Below are positions 20,580 through 28,529 of a DNA stretch of 33,129 bases, one piece after another; the first letter of the stretch is position 1, and each line of letters opens with the position of its first letter. Origin of the DNA: Pseudomonadota bacterium (GTDB lineage Bacteria; Pseudomonadota; Gammaproteobacteria; Burkholderiales; Thiobacillaceae); NCBI GenBank assembly GCA_021784115.1, contig JAJXTE010000016.1, positions 1-33,129 on the forward strand, given 5' to 3'. The notes under the pieces are model-generated. The model saw only the letters and a program-made list of their open reading frames with translations, made no database searches and was not told where the DNA came from. The translations under genes and the position numbers were made by a program.

Positions 20580-21782
20580 ATGAAAGACAACATCCATCCC
20601 CTGATCCAGCACACCCCGGCCGACGCCGGCAATGACAGCATCCCGGCGTTGCGGGTGCTGTCGGAAATCACCACCAGCCTGTCCTCCGACGCCAATGTCG
20701 AGCAGCTGCTGGGGCGCTTCCTGTCGACCATGATCCGCCTGGCGGGCGCGCAGGCGGGTGCGGTGCGCGTCATTACCGACGACCGCACCCATCTGCGCCT
20801 GATCGGCTCCGTGGGCCTGCCACCCGAACTGGTCGAGCACGAACACATCGTCAGCGTCGATTGTGGCGTGTGCGGCAAGGCCGCGCGCGAGGTCACGGTG
20901 AGCAGCTGGAACAATGTCGCCTTCTGCAAGCGGCAGGCCAACGATCCCTATTTCAGTGGCACCTGCAACACCGTGGTGGCGGTGCCGCTGATGCACAAGA
21001 ATCAGGTCATGGGCGTCTACAACCTGTTCCTGGAAGAAGGCCACGTCGTGCCCGAGGACGTGCGCCTGCTGTTCCGCTCGATCAGCGAGCACCTCGGCAT
21101 CGCCCTGGAAAACGCGCGGCTGACGCGTGAGAACATGCGCATCTCGCTGATGAACGAGCGCCAGATGCTGGCCAACCAGATCCACGATTCGCTGGCGCAG
21201 ACGCTGGCCTACGCCAAGATGCGGCTGACCGTGCTCTCCGACGCGATGCGCCACGAGGATTACCCCAAGGCCAACCGCTACCTGGGTGACGTCGAGGAGG
21301 CGGTCGACCTCGCCTACGCCGACCTGCGCGACCTCATCACCCAGTACCGCGACCGCATCAACCCGCGCGGCCTGGTGCCGGCGATCCAGGAAATGGCCAA
21401 GAGCTTCCGCAAGAAGGCCAACGCCGACGTCGACTTCCTCAACCTGGTTCAGGACGTCTCGCTGTCGCCCGACGAGGAAATTCAGGTCTTCCACATCATC
21501 CAGGAATCGCTCTACAACATCGCCAAGCACGCGCGCGCGCGCCACGTCGTCATCACCTTCGACCTGGAAAACGGCCAGTACATCGTCAACGTCGCCGACG
21601 ATGGCGTCGGCGTGCAGAAAAAAAACGACGAGTCGTCCACCCTGGGCAAGAGCTTCGGCCTCACTATCATGCGCGAGCGTGCCGCCAAGCTGAACGGCAG
21701 GCTCATCGTGGAGTCCCGCCCCGCCGGCGGCACCGTGATCCGCCTCGTCTTCCCCCAACGCAAAGCCGAGCACGCCGCATGA
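20580..21782 (+). CDS. GAF-domain sensor histidine kinase, NarX-like HisKA_3 class
   Basis: GAF region then NERQMLANQIHDSLAQTLAYAKMRL (H-box), FHIIQESLYNIAKHARA (N-box), VADDGVGV and GLTIMRERAAKLNGRL (G-boxes); 4-nt overlap with downstream response regulator. No TM segment evident. Confidence 0.9.
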   Translation: MKDNIHPLIQHTPADAGNDSIPALRVLSEITTSLSSDANVEQLLGRFLSTMIRLAGAQAGAVRVITDDRTHLRLIGSVGLPPELVEHEHIVSVDCGVCGKAAREVTVSSWNNVAFCKRQANDPYFSGTCNTVVAVPLMHKNQVMGVYNLFLEEGHVVPEDVRLLFRSISEHLGIALENARLTRENMRISLMNERQMLANQIHDSLAQTLAYAKMRLTVLSDAMRHEDYPKANRYLGDVEEAVDLAYADLRDLITQYRDRINPRGLVPAIQEMAKSFRKKANADVDFLNLVQDVSLSPDEEIQVFHIIQESLYNIAKHARARHVVITFDLENGQYIVNVADDGVGVQKKNDESSTLGKSFGLTIMRERAAKLNGRLIVESRPAGGTVIRLVFPQRKAEHAA

Positions 21783-22444
21783 GCCTCACCCGCATCATCC
21801 TCGTCGACGACCATACCCTGTTCCGCAAGGGCCTGGCCGAACTGCTCGAGCAAAGCGGCAGCATCGAGGTCACCGCCTTCACCGGCAATCCGGACGAAGT
21901 CGCCATGCTGCTGAAGGCGCACCGTCCCGACGTGCTCATCCTCGACCTCAACATGCCCGGCACCGATGGCATCACCCTGATGCAGCAATTGCGCGCGGCA
22001 GATTTCGACCTGCCCATCCTCATCCTGACCCTGTCGGAAACCGAGGACGATCTCGCCCGGGCGCTCCGTGCCGGCGCCAACGGCTATCTGCTGAAAAGCA
22101 TGGAACCCGACGAGGTGGTCGACGCCATCCTGCGCGCCCAGCGCGGCGAGACCGTCGTCGCCCCCGCCATGACCGCCAAGCTGGTCAAGCTCTACGACCA
22201 GAAAGGGCAGGACGCCGGCTCCCTGCTCGACGCACTGACCCCGCGCGAACGCGAAATCCTCTCCCACCTGTCGCGCGGCGAAAGCAACAAGGCCATCGCG
22301 CGCACCCTCGACATCAGCCACGACACCGTCAAGCTGCACGTGCGGCATATCCTCGCCAAGCTGAACCTGTCTTCAAGGGTCGAGGCCGCGGTGTTTGCCG
22401 TGGAGCATCGGGTGGCGCCGGGCGGGCGCGGCGACGGAAGATAG
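21779..22444 (+). CDS. NarL/FixJ-family response regulator
   Basis: Receiver IILVDDHTLFRKGLAELL...LILDLNMPGTDGI...LLKS; LuxR-type HTH LTPREREILSHLSRGESNKAIARTLDISHDTVKLHVRHILAKLNLSSRVEAAVFAVEH. Confidence 0.95.
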   Translation: MSLTRIILVDDHTLFRKGLAELLEQSGSIEVTAFTGNPDEVAMLLKAHRPDVLILDLNMPGTDGITLMQQLRAADFDLPILILTLSETEDDLARALRAGANGYLLKSMEPDEVVDAILRAQRGETVVAPAMTAKLVKLYDQKGQDAGSLLDALTPREREILSHLSRGESNKAIARTLDISHDTVKLHVRHILAKLNLSSRVEAAVFAVEHRVAPGGRGDGR

Positions 22445-22446
22445 GA

Positions 22447-22484
22447 CGGCACGCCGCGGTTCCGCCTCTCGGCATCGCGTGCCG
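22447..22484 (+). terminator. Hairpin just after the response regulator (tentative terminator)
   Basis: CGGCACGC (22447-22454)/GCGTGCCG (22477-22484), 8-bp perfect stem, 22-nt loop, no T-run. Confidence 0.3.
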
Positions 22485-22989
22485 GAGCGCACGCTGGCGG
22501 ATTCACGACTTCAGGCCGGGCCCGGGAATTCCGGGAAAATCAGGCCGCTGTACCCATCCCGGACATGCACCCCAGGCAAAAACCGGGCGCGACATAAGCC
22601 TCCTGCTTCTGCATATCCCGCCATGCGGGTGTCTGCCTCGCGTGACGCCCAGATCGCCATGCGGCGGCACATCGTCCCGGCAAATCGATGTCCGCACGAT
22701 CTTTGCATCGGCGACGGAACGGAAACTGCCGGATTTACAGCGCGTTGCAAAAATGATATTCAGCAAAGCATGGAGTACGTTCGCCGCATGACTCAAAGCG
22801 TTGCGCGCGGACAATCGCACACTGCGCTTCGCGCTGCATAACAAGTTTGCGGTGGTGATTCATCGATCGCCCCGAGCACAAGAAAACGGGAGGCAAGCGA
22901 GTCAATGAGAACAAGCAGTTCTGTGAATGCACGGCCGTCGGCTTGCACGCCTTCGGGATGCCGCCCAATTCGAGCACGTTAGGAACTTC

Positions 22990-23631
22990 ATGTCCTCCGC
23001 CCTTGATGTCAGAAAAATTCGCTGCCTGGACGGCTTGCACTACTCCTTCCAGATACTCCGGCATCACTACGCGGGTTTGTGGGAAACATGCTGCGAGATT
23101 CCGAGCTCCAACTCAAAGATCATTGCGGCCCTTGCATCGGGATGGGGCTTCATCGATGCCCTGCATAGAATCCGCGAGATTGCTCAGGCCATTCCCGGCT
23201 TGAGTGCAAAGCACCCCGAGATGCATGCATTCTTGTCCGCATCCAGCCTGGCGGAAGACTACCGTCATTACATCCATCACTTGAGGGGCGAACTGGCCAA
23301 CGATCCTTCCAACGCTTTTCCGGTGTGGGGAACCCTGTCCTGGGTCGACGCGGCCAATCCGACCCGGTCCCATATGGTCGTGCTCGGTACGCAAATCGAG
23401 GGCACCAATTACACCGGCTGCAGCTTCGACACGGCTGAAAAGAAATGGGCCAGCAAGGTGTGTCTCGGCGTGAATGGAAAGTCGTTCAATTTCGACCCGG
23501 TCTTTCTTTCCGCCGTCAGATTCGAAGCCTTCGTTCTTCCGTTCCTCAACGAGAAAGCATCCGAGCATGCCGGGTTCCAGGAGGAACTGCCGCTCATTTC
23601 TGTCGACTTCATTCACGGCGCCGGCACCTGA
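22990..23631 (+). CDS. Hypothetical protein, family not recognised
   Basis: MSSALDVRKIRCLDGLHYSFQILRHHYAGLWETCCEIPSSNSKIIAALASGWGFIDALHRIREIAQAIPGLSAKHPEMHAFLSASSLAEDYRHYIHHLRGEL...; SD-like AGGA 5 nt before ATG 22990. Lower GC than neighbours. Confidence 0.65.
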   Translation: MSSALDVRKIRCLDGLHYSFQILRHHYAGLWETCCEIPSSNSKIIAALASGWGFIDALHRIREIAQAIPGLSAKHPEMHAFLSASSLAEDYRHYIHHLRGELANDPSNAFPVWGTLSWVDAANPTRSHMVVLGTQIEGTNYTGCSFDTAEKKWASKVCLGVNGKSFNFDPVFLSAVRFEAFVLPFLNEKASEHAGFQEELPLISVDFIHGAGT

Positions 23632-23717
23632 CATTTCGGCCGAGGAGACAGCCCGGCGGCTTCGCCATTGGCGCCACTGATCCGCAATGGCAGGAACAGG
23701 GAATTGGCACGCCCATG

Positions 23718-23749
23718 ATGCAGCATGCTCTTCGGCATGCCCCCTGCAT
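23718..23749. terminator. Hairpin between convergent hypothetical ORF and DHOD-like gene
   Basis: ATGCAGCATGC-TCTTCG-GCATGCCCCCTGCAT: inner GCATGC/GCATGC (23723-23728/23735-23740) plus outer ATGCAG/CTGCAT (23718-23723/23744-23749, sharing G23723 with the inner arm). Confidence 0.4.
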
Positions 23750-23760
23750 GACCTGACTCG

Positions 23761-24774
23761 CTAGGACCACACCCCCGGCCGCACCGAGAAACTGTCCAGC
23801 ACGCGCAGATAACTGGCGCGCGCCATGGCGGCAGGATCGGCCAGGTTCTTCTGGCTCATGCTGCCCTTCATTTGGGCGACCGATTGGTACTCCTTCTCCT
23901 CCATCCAGTTCTGCATGGCCGCGAGGATCTCGGTGAGCTTGTCGGGGCCATACTGCAGCAGGCAGGACGCGAGGTGCACGACGTCGGCACCGACCAGCAG
24001 AAGCTTCAGCGCCTCGCTCTCGCTGTGGACGCCGCCGGTTGCGGCCAGGGTCAGCTGGGTGCGGCCATGCAGGATGGACAGCCAGCGGATGCGCAGCAGT
24101 GCCTCGTCGGGATAGGACAGATGCAGCTGGTCCACCACGATCAAGTTGTCCAGATCGATGTCCGGCTGGTAGAAGCGGTTGAACAGCGCGACGCCCTGCG
24201 CACCGGCGTGCTCCAGCTGCTGCACAAAATGCGGCAGCGAGGAAAAGAAGGGCGACAGCTTCATGGCGATGGGCAGGCTCACCACGCCGCGCAGTTCGGT
24301 GAGCAGTTCGATGTAGCGCGCCTCGACCGCCTCGCAGGAATGCCTGGAATCGGCGGCGATATGGTAGACGTTGAGCTCCAGCGCATCGGCACCGGCCTGC
24401 TCGAGTGCGCGACCGAGTTCCACCCAACCCGAAGGCGACACCCCGTTAAGGCTGGCCACCACCGGGATCTCCAGCCGCCGCTTCAACTGGTGCAGATGCG
24501 ACAGGTAGCGCTCGAGGCCGCCATGGAATTCGCCGTGATTGGGCAGGAAGCTGTCGGCCTCGCCGTGTCCGAGGTCGGCGTGCAGCAGGAAGCGGTCGAG
24601 CATCGCGTCTTCCGCCTGCAGCTCCTCCTCGAACAGCGAGTACATCACCAGCGCGGCGGCGCCCGCGTCCTCCAGCCGCAATGCAGTGTCGAGGTTGCGC
24701 GACAAGGGTGAAGCCGAGGGCACCAGCGGATTCTTGAGCTTGAGGCCGAGGTAGTCGGTGGAGAGGTCGATCAT
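23761..24774 (-). CDS. Dihydroorotate dehydrogenase-like protein
   Basis: MIDLSTDYLGLKLKNPLVPSASPLSRNLDTALRLEDAGAAALVMYSLFEEEL...VVASLNGVSPSGWVELGRALEQAGADALELNVYHI...LAATGGVHSESEALKLLLVGADVVHLASCLLQYGP; just downstream of nifJ. Confidence 0.88.
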   Translation of the reverse strand: MIDLSTDYLGLKLKNPLVPSASPLSRNLDTALRLEDAGAAALVMYSLFEEELQAEDAMLDRFLLHADLGHGEADSFLPNHGEFHGGLERYLSHLHQLKRRLEIPVVASLNGVSPSGWVELGRALEQAGADALELNVYHIAADSRHSCEAVEARYIELLTELRGVVSLPIAMKLSPFFSSLPHFVQQLEHAGAQGVALFNRFYQPDIDLDNLIVVDQLHLSYPDEALLRIRWLSILHGRTQLTLAATGGVHSESEALKLLLVGADVVHLASCLLQYGPDKLTEILAAMQNWMEEKEYQSVAQMKGSMSQKNLADPAAMARASYLRVLDSFSVRPGVWS

Positions 24775-24775
24775 G

Positions 24776-27700
24776 TCAGGCTCCCGGTTTGGTTTCGTCG
24801 GCGTGGCCTTGTGCCATGTCCTGGTAGGCCTTGAAGCGCCGCTCGGCTTCCTGCTGCGCCTGCGCCACGAAATGCTGCGCCGCTTCGGGGTGGCTGCGCT
24901 GCAACATGGCGAAGCGGGTTTCCGATTCCATGAAGGCCTTGATCGGCTGGCTGGGCGCAGCCGAATCGAGCTTGAATGGGTTGCCGCCGGCCTCGGCCAG
25001 CCGCGGGTCGAATCGGAACAGCGGCCAGTGCCCGCTCTTCACCGCCAGTTCCTGCTGGCGCTGGTTGTAGAGCATGTCGTAGCCGTGGGCGATGCAGGGA
25101 CTGTAGGCGACGATGAGCGACGGACCGGGATAGGACTCGGCCTCATGGAACACGCGCAAGGTCTGCACGTCCTTGGCGCCGTAGGCCGCGGTCGCCACGT
25201 ACACATGGCCATAGTCGCTCGCCAGCTTGGCGAGGTCCTTCTTCGCCGTGGCCTTGCCGCCGGCGGAGAACTTGGCCACGGCGCCGATCGGCGTGGCCTT
25301 GGAGGTCTGGCCGCCGGTGTTGGAATACACCTCGGTGTCGAGCACCAGGATGTTGACGTCGTACGGCAGCGCGAGCACATGGTCGAGACCACCGTAGCCG
25401 ATGTCGTACGCCCAGCCGTCACCGCCGATGATCCACACCGAGCGGCGGATCAGCCATTCGGCGACGCTGGCGAGTTCGCTCGCGCGCGGGTGGCTCGAGG
25501 CTGACAACTTGTCGAGCAGCGTGGCGACGCGCCGGCGCTGTTCGACGATGCCAGCCTCCTCACGCTGTGCGGCGGCGACCAGCGCGTCAGCGAGGTCGCC
25601 GCCGATTTCGCCAGCCAGCTCCTTCACCAACTGCTGCGCGTAGGCCATCAGCTGGTCGGCGGCGAGCCGCATGCCCAAGCCGAATTCGGCGTTGTCCTCG
25701 AACAGCGAGTTGCTCCACGCCGGGCCGCGTCCGGCGCCGTTCACGGTGTAGGGCGTGGAAGGCAGGTTGCCCCCGTAGATCGAGGAACAGCCGGTGGCGT
25801 TGGCGACCAGCATGCGGTCGCCGAACAGCTGGGTGGCGAGGCGGATGTAGGGCGTTTCGCCGCAGCCGGCGCAGGCGCCCGAAAACTCGAACAGCGGGTC
25901 GAGCAGCATGGCGCTCGGGATGGTGTTGTGCTTGATCAGGCCGCGATCGAATTCGGGCAGCCGCAGGAAGAAAGCGAGGTTGTCGCGTTCCTGGTCGCGC
26001 AGCGGGTCGACCGGCGCCATGTTCACCGCGCGCCGGCTGACGTTGGACTTGTCGTGGATCGGGCAGGCCTCGACGCAGTCGCCGCAGCCGGTGCAGTCCT
26101 CCGGCGCCACCTGATAGCTGATGTGGGTGCCGGCAGGAAAATCCCTGCTCTTCGCCGGCACATGCTTGAAGGTCGGTGGTGCGTTGACCGCGGCGTCGGC
26201 GCTGAAGAGGCGCGAGCGGATCGCGGTATGCGGACAGACGAACACGCACTTGCCGCACTGGGTGCACAGGTCGGTCTCCCACACCGGGATCTCCAGCGCA
26301 ATGTTGCGTTTTTCGAATTGCGCGGTGCCGAGCGGATAGGTGCCGTCATCAGGAAAGCGCGACACCGGCAGGTCGTCGCCGTGGCCGTGATAGATGGGCA
26401 GGGTGAGGTCGCGCACGAAATCGGGAAGGGTGGGCAGCGCCGCGGCAGGCGTCGGTTCCGCCGCGGTGCCCGCCTGCCCTGCCGGAATCGCCACCTGATG
26501 CAGTTCTGCCAGCGTCATGTCGATTGCGCGGTAATTCAGCTCCACCAGCCGCTTGCTCTTCTTGCCGTAGGTCTTCTCGACCGCGTGCTTGATCGCGGCG
26601 ATCGCCACGTCCTTCGGCAGGATGCTGGAAATCGCGAAGAAGCAGGTCTGCATGATGGTGTTGATGCGCCGCCCCATTCCGGCTTCCGCGGCGACGGCGT
26701 AGGCGTCGATCACCCAGAGCTGCAGGCGTTTCTCCTGGATCTGCGCCCGCAGCGTCGGCGGCAGCGTGTCCCACACCGCATCCGGGGGCGCCGGTGTGTT
26801 GAGCAGGAAGACACCCCCGGGGGCCGCGTGCTGGAGCAGTTCGTAGCGCTCGACGAACATGGGCTGATGGCAGGCGACGAAGCCGGCCATGCCGTGTTCG
26901 ACCAGATAGGTCGAGCGGATGGTCGAGGGGCCGAAGCGCAGGTGCGACACCGTCACCGCGCCGGATTTCTTCGAGTCGTAGACGAAGTAGCCCTGCGCCT
27001 GCAAATCGGTAGCCTCACCGAGTATCTTGATGGAATTCTTGTTGGCCGACACGGTGCCATCGGCACCCAGGCCCCAGAAGACCGCGTGCTGAAGCTGCCG
27101 CGAGGCATCGGTGCGGAAGGCGGCGTCCCAGGGCAGCGACAAGTGGGTGAGGTCGTCGTGGATGCCGACTGAGAACGGGCGTTTGGGCGCCGTTTTCGAT
27201 AATTCGTCGAACACGGCCTTGACCATGCCCGGGGTGAATTCCTTGCTGGCCAATCCGTAGCGTCCGCCGGTGACGCGCGGCATGGTGCGCGTGCCATCCG
27301 CGGCCGCCTGCGCCAGCGCGGTCACCACATCCTTGTACAGGGGTTCGCCGTCGGCGCCCGGCTCCTTGCAGCGGTCGAGCACCGCAATGAATTTTGCGGT
27401 ACGCGGCAACGCGGCCAACAGTGCCGCCGGCGAGAATGGCCGATACAGCCGCACCTTCAGCACGCCCACCTTCTCGCCGTGTGCAAGCAGATGCTCCACC
27501 GTCTCGTGCACGGCCTCGGCGCCGGACCCCATGAGGACGATGACGCGCTCGGCATCCTTCGCGCCGACATACTCGAACAGCGCATATCGGCGGCCAGTGA
27601 GTTCGCCGAAGCGGTCCATCGCGTCCTGCACGATCTGCGGGAACGCGTCATAGTAGGAATTGGCGCGCTCGCGCGACTGGAAGAACACGTCCGGGTTCTG

Positions 27701-28354
27701 CGAGGTGCCGCGCAGCACAGGATGCTCGGGCGACAGCGCGCGAGCGCGGTGTGCGGAGATGAGATCGGCATCGAGCATGGCACGCACGGTGTCGGCTTCG
27801 ACTGCGGCGATCTTCGCAACCTCGTGCGAGGTGCGGAAGCCGTCGAAGAAGTGGATCACGGGAATGCGCCCGGCGAGCGTCGCCGCCTGCGCAATCACTG
27901 CAAGGTCCTGCGCCTCCTGCGGCGAGTTGGCGGCGAGCAGGGCGCAGCCTGTTGCACGGCAGGCCATGACGTCGGACTGGTCGCCGAAGATCGACAATGC
28001 ATGCGTCGCCAGCGTCCGCGCCGCCACGTGCAGCACGAAGGGCGTGAGCTCGCCGGCAATCTTGTAGAGGTTGGGGATCATCAGCAGCAGGCCCTGACTG
28101 GCAGTGAAGCTGGTCGCCAGCGCACCGGAGGTGAGTGCGCCGTGCAGCGCGCCGGCGGCGCCGCCCTCCGACTGCATCTCGATGATCTTCGGCACCGCGC
28201 CCCACAGGTTGGGCCTGCCTTGGGCCGCCCACTCGTCGGCCCACTCGCCCATGCTCGACGCAGGCGTGATCGGATAGATGGCGATTACCTCGCTGCCGAG
28301 GTAGGCCATGCGGGCAACGGCCTCGTTGCCGTCGATGGTGAATGTAGTGGTCAT
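24776..28354 (-). CDS. nifJ: Pyruvate:ferredoxin (flavodoxin) oxidoreductase
   Basis: MTTTFTIDGNEAVARMAYLGSEVIAIYPITPASSMGEWADEWAAQGRPNLWG...; two 4Fe-4S motifs CTQCGKCVFVCPH and CTGCGDCVEACPIHDKS; C-terminal ACAGCGETPYIRLATQLFGDRMLVANATGCSSIYGGN (TPP domain). Confidence 0.97.
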   Translation of the reverse strand: MTTTFTIDGNEAVARMAYLGSEVIAIYPITPASSMGEWADEWAAQGRPNLWGAVPKIIEMQSEGGAAGALHGALTSGALATSFTASQGLLLMIPNLYKIAGELTPFVLHVAARTLATHALSIFGDQSDVMACRATGCALLAANSPQEAQDLAVIAQAATLAGRIPVIHFFDGFRTSHEVAKIAAVEADTVRAMLDADLISAHRARALSPEHPVLRGTSQNPDVFFQSRERANSYYDAFPQIVQDAMDRFGELTGRRYALFEYVGAKDAERVIVLMGSGAEAVHETVEHLLAHGEKVGVLKVRLYRPFSPAALLAALPRTAKFIAVLDRCKEPGADGEPLYKDVVTALAQAAADGTRTMPRVTGGRYGLASKEFTPGMVKAVFDELSKTAPKRPFSVGIHDDLTHLSLPWDAAFRTDASRQLQHAVFWGLGADGTVSANKNSIKILGEATDLQAQGYFVYDSKKSGAVTVSHLRFGPSTIRSTYLVEHGMAGFVACHQPMFVERYELLQHAAPGGVFLLNTPAPPDAVWDTLPPTLRAQIQEKRLQLWVIDAYAVAAEAGMGRRINTIMQTCFFAISSILPKDVAIAAIKHAVEKTYGKKSKRLVELNYRAIDMTLAELHQVAIPAGQAGTAAEPTPAAALPTLPDFVRDLTLPIYHGHGDDLPVSRFPDDGTYPLGTAQFEKRNIALEIPVWETDLCTQCGKCVFVCPHTAIRSRLFSADAAVNAPPTFKHVPAKSRDFPAGTHISYQVAPEDCTGCGDCVEACPIHDKSNVSRRAVNMAPVDPLRDQERDNLAFFLRLPEFDRGLIKHNTIPSAMLLDPLFEFSGACAGCGETPYIRLATQLFGDRMLVANATGCSSIYGGNLPSTPYTVNGAGRGPAWSNSLFEDNAEFGLGMRLAADQLMAYAQQLVKELAGEIGGDLADALVAAAQREEAGIVEQRRRVATLLDKLSASSHPRASELASVAEWLIRRSVWIIGGDGWAYDIGYGGLDHVLALPYDVNILVLDTEVYSNTGGQTSKATPIGAVAKFSAGGKATAKKDLAKLASDYGHVYVATAAYGAKDVQTLRVFHEAESYPGPSLIVAYSPCIAHGYDMLYNQRQQELAVKSGHWPLFRFDPRLAEAGGNPFKLDSAAPSQPIKAFMESETRFAMLQRSHPEAAQHFVAQAQQEAERRFKAYQDMAQGHADETKPGA

Positions 28355-28368
28355 GGCAATCACTTACC

Positions 28369-28391
28369 GGACAAGTCTGTCCTTTATTCTA
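28369..28391 (-). promoter_or_regulatory. Candidate nifJ promoter/operator: TAGAAT -10-like box followed by dyad GGACAGACTTGTCC
   Basis: On the minus strand TAGAAT (28391-28386) then GGACA-GACT-TGTCC (28382-28369) just upstream of ATG 28354. Confidence 0.35.
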
Positions 28392-28529
28392 GCCTCGAGT
28401 TGGAAATGAACCAGTTCTAGATTCAACAATCGCACCTCGACGGGCGCGCCGGATGAGGCCGGCGGGTCCTGTACACTCGAAATCCCCGTCAAACGGAGTG
28501 CGCACCGGCCTGGCGGCCGGATCCAGTGC

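Noticed and set aside
17103-21773. 1556-aa minus-strand ORF spanning hemF, PBP and kinase genes
   Set aside because: Shadow ORF in high-GC DNA, antisense to three well-supported genes; composition (V/G/R/H-rich) has no recognisable domain.
22833-22985. Possible integron attC site (GCATAAC ... GTTAGGA 5 bp upstream of the orphan ORF start)
   Set aside because: Only TAAC/GTTA is shared between the two ends, core site ends in A rather than Y, no convincing L'/L'' pairing, and no second attC after the ORF.
23704-23722. Sigma54-like TTGGCACG...TGCA
   Set aside because: GG-to-GC spacing is two bases too long for a -24/-12 promoter and no plus-strand gene follows.
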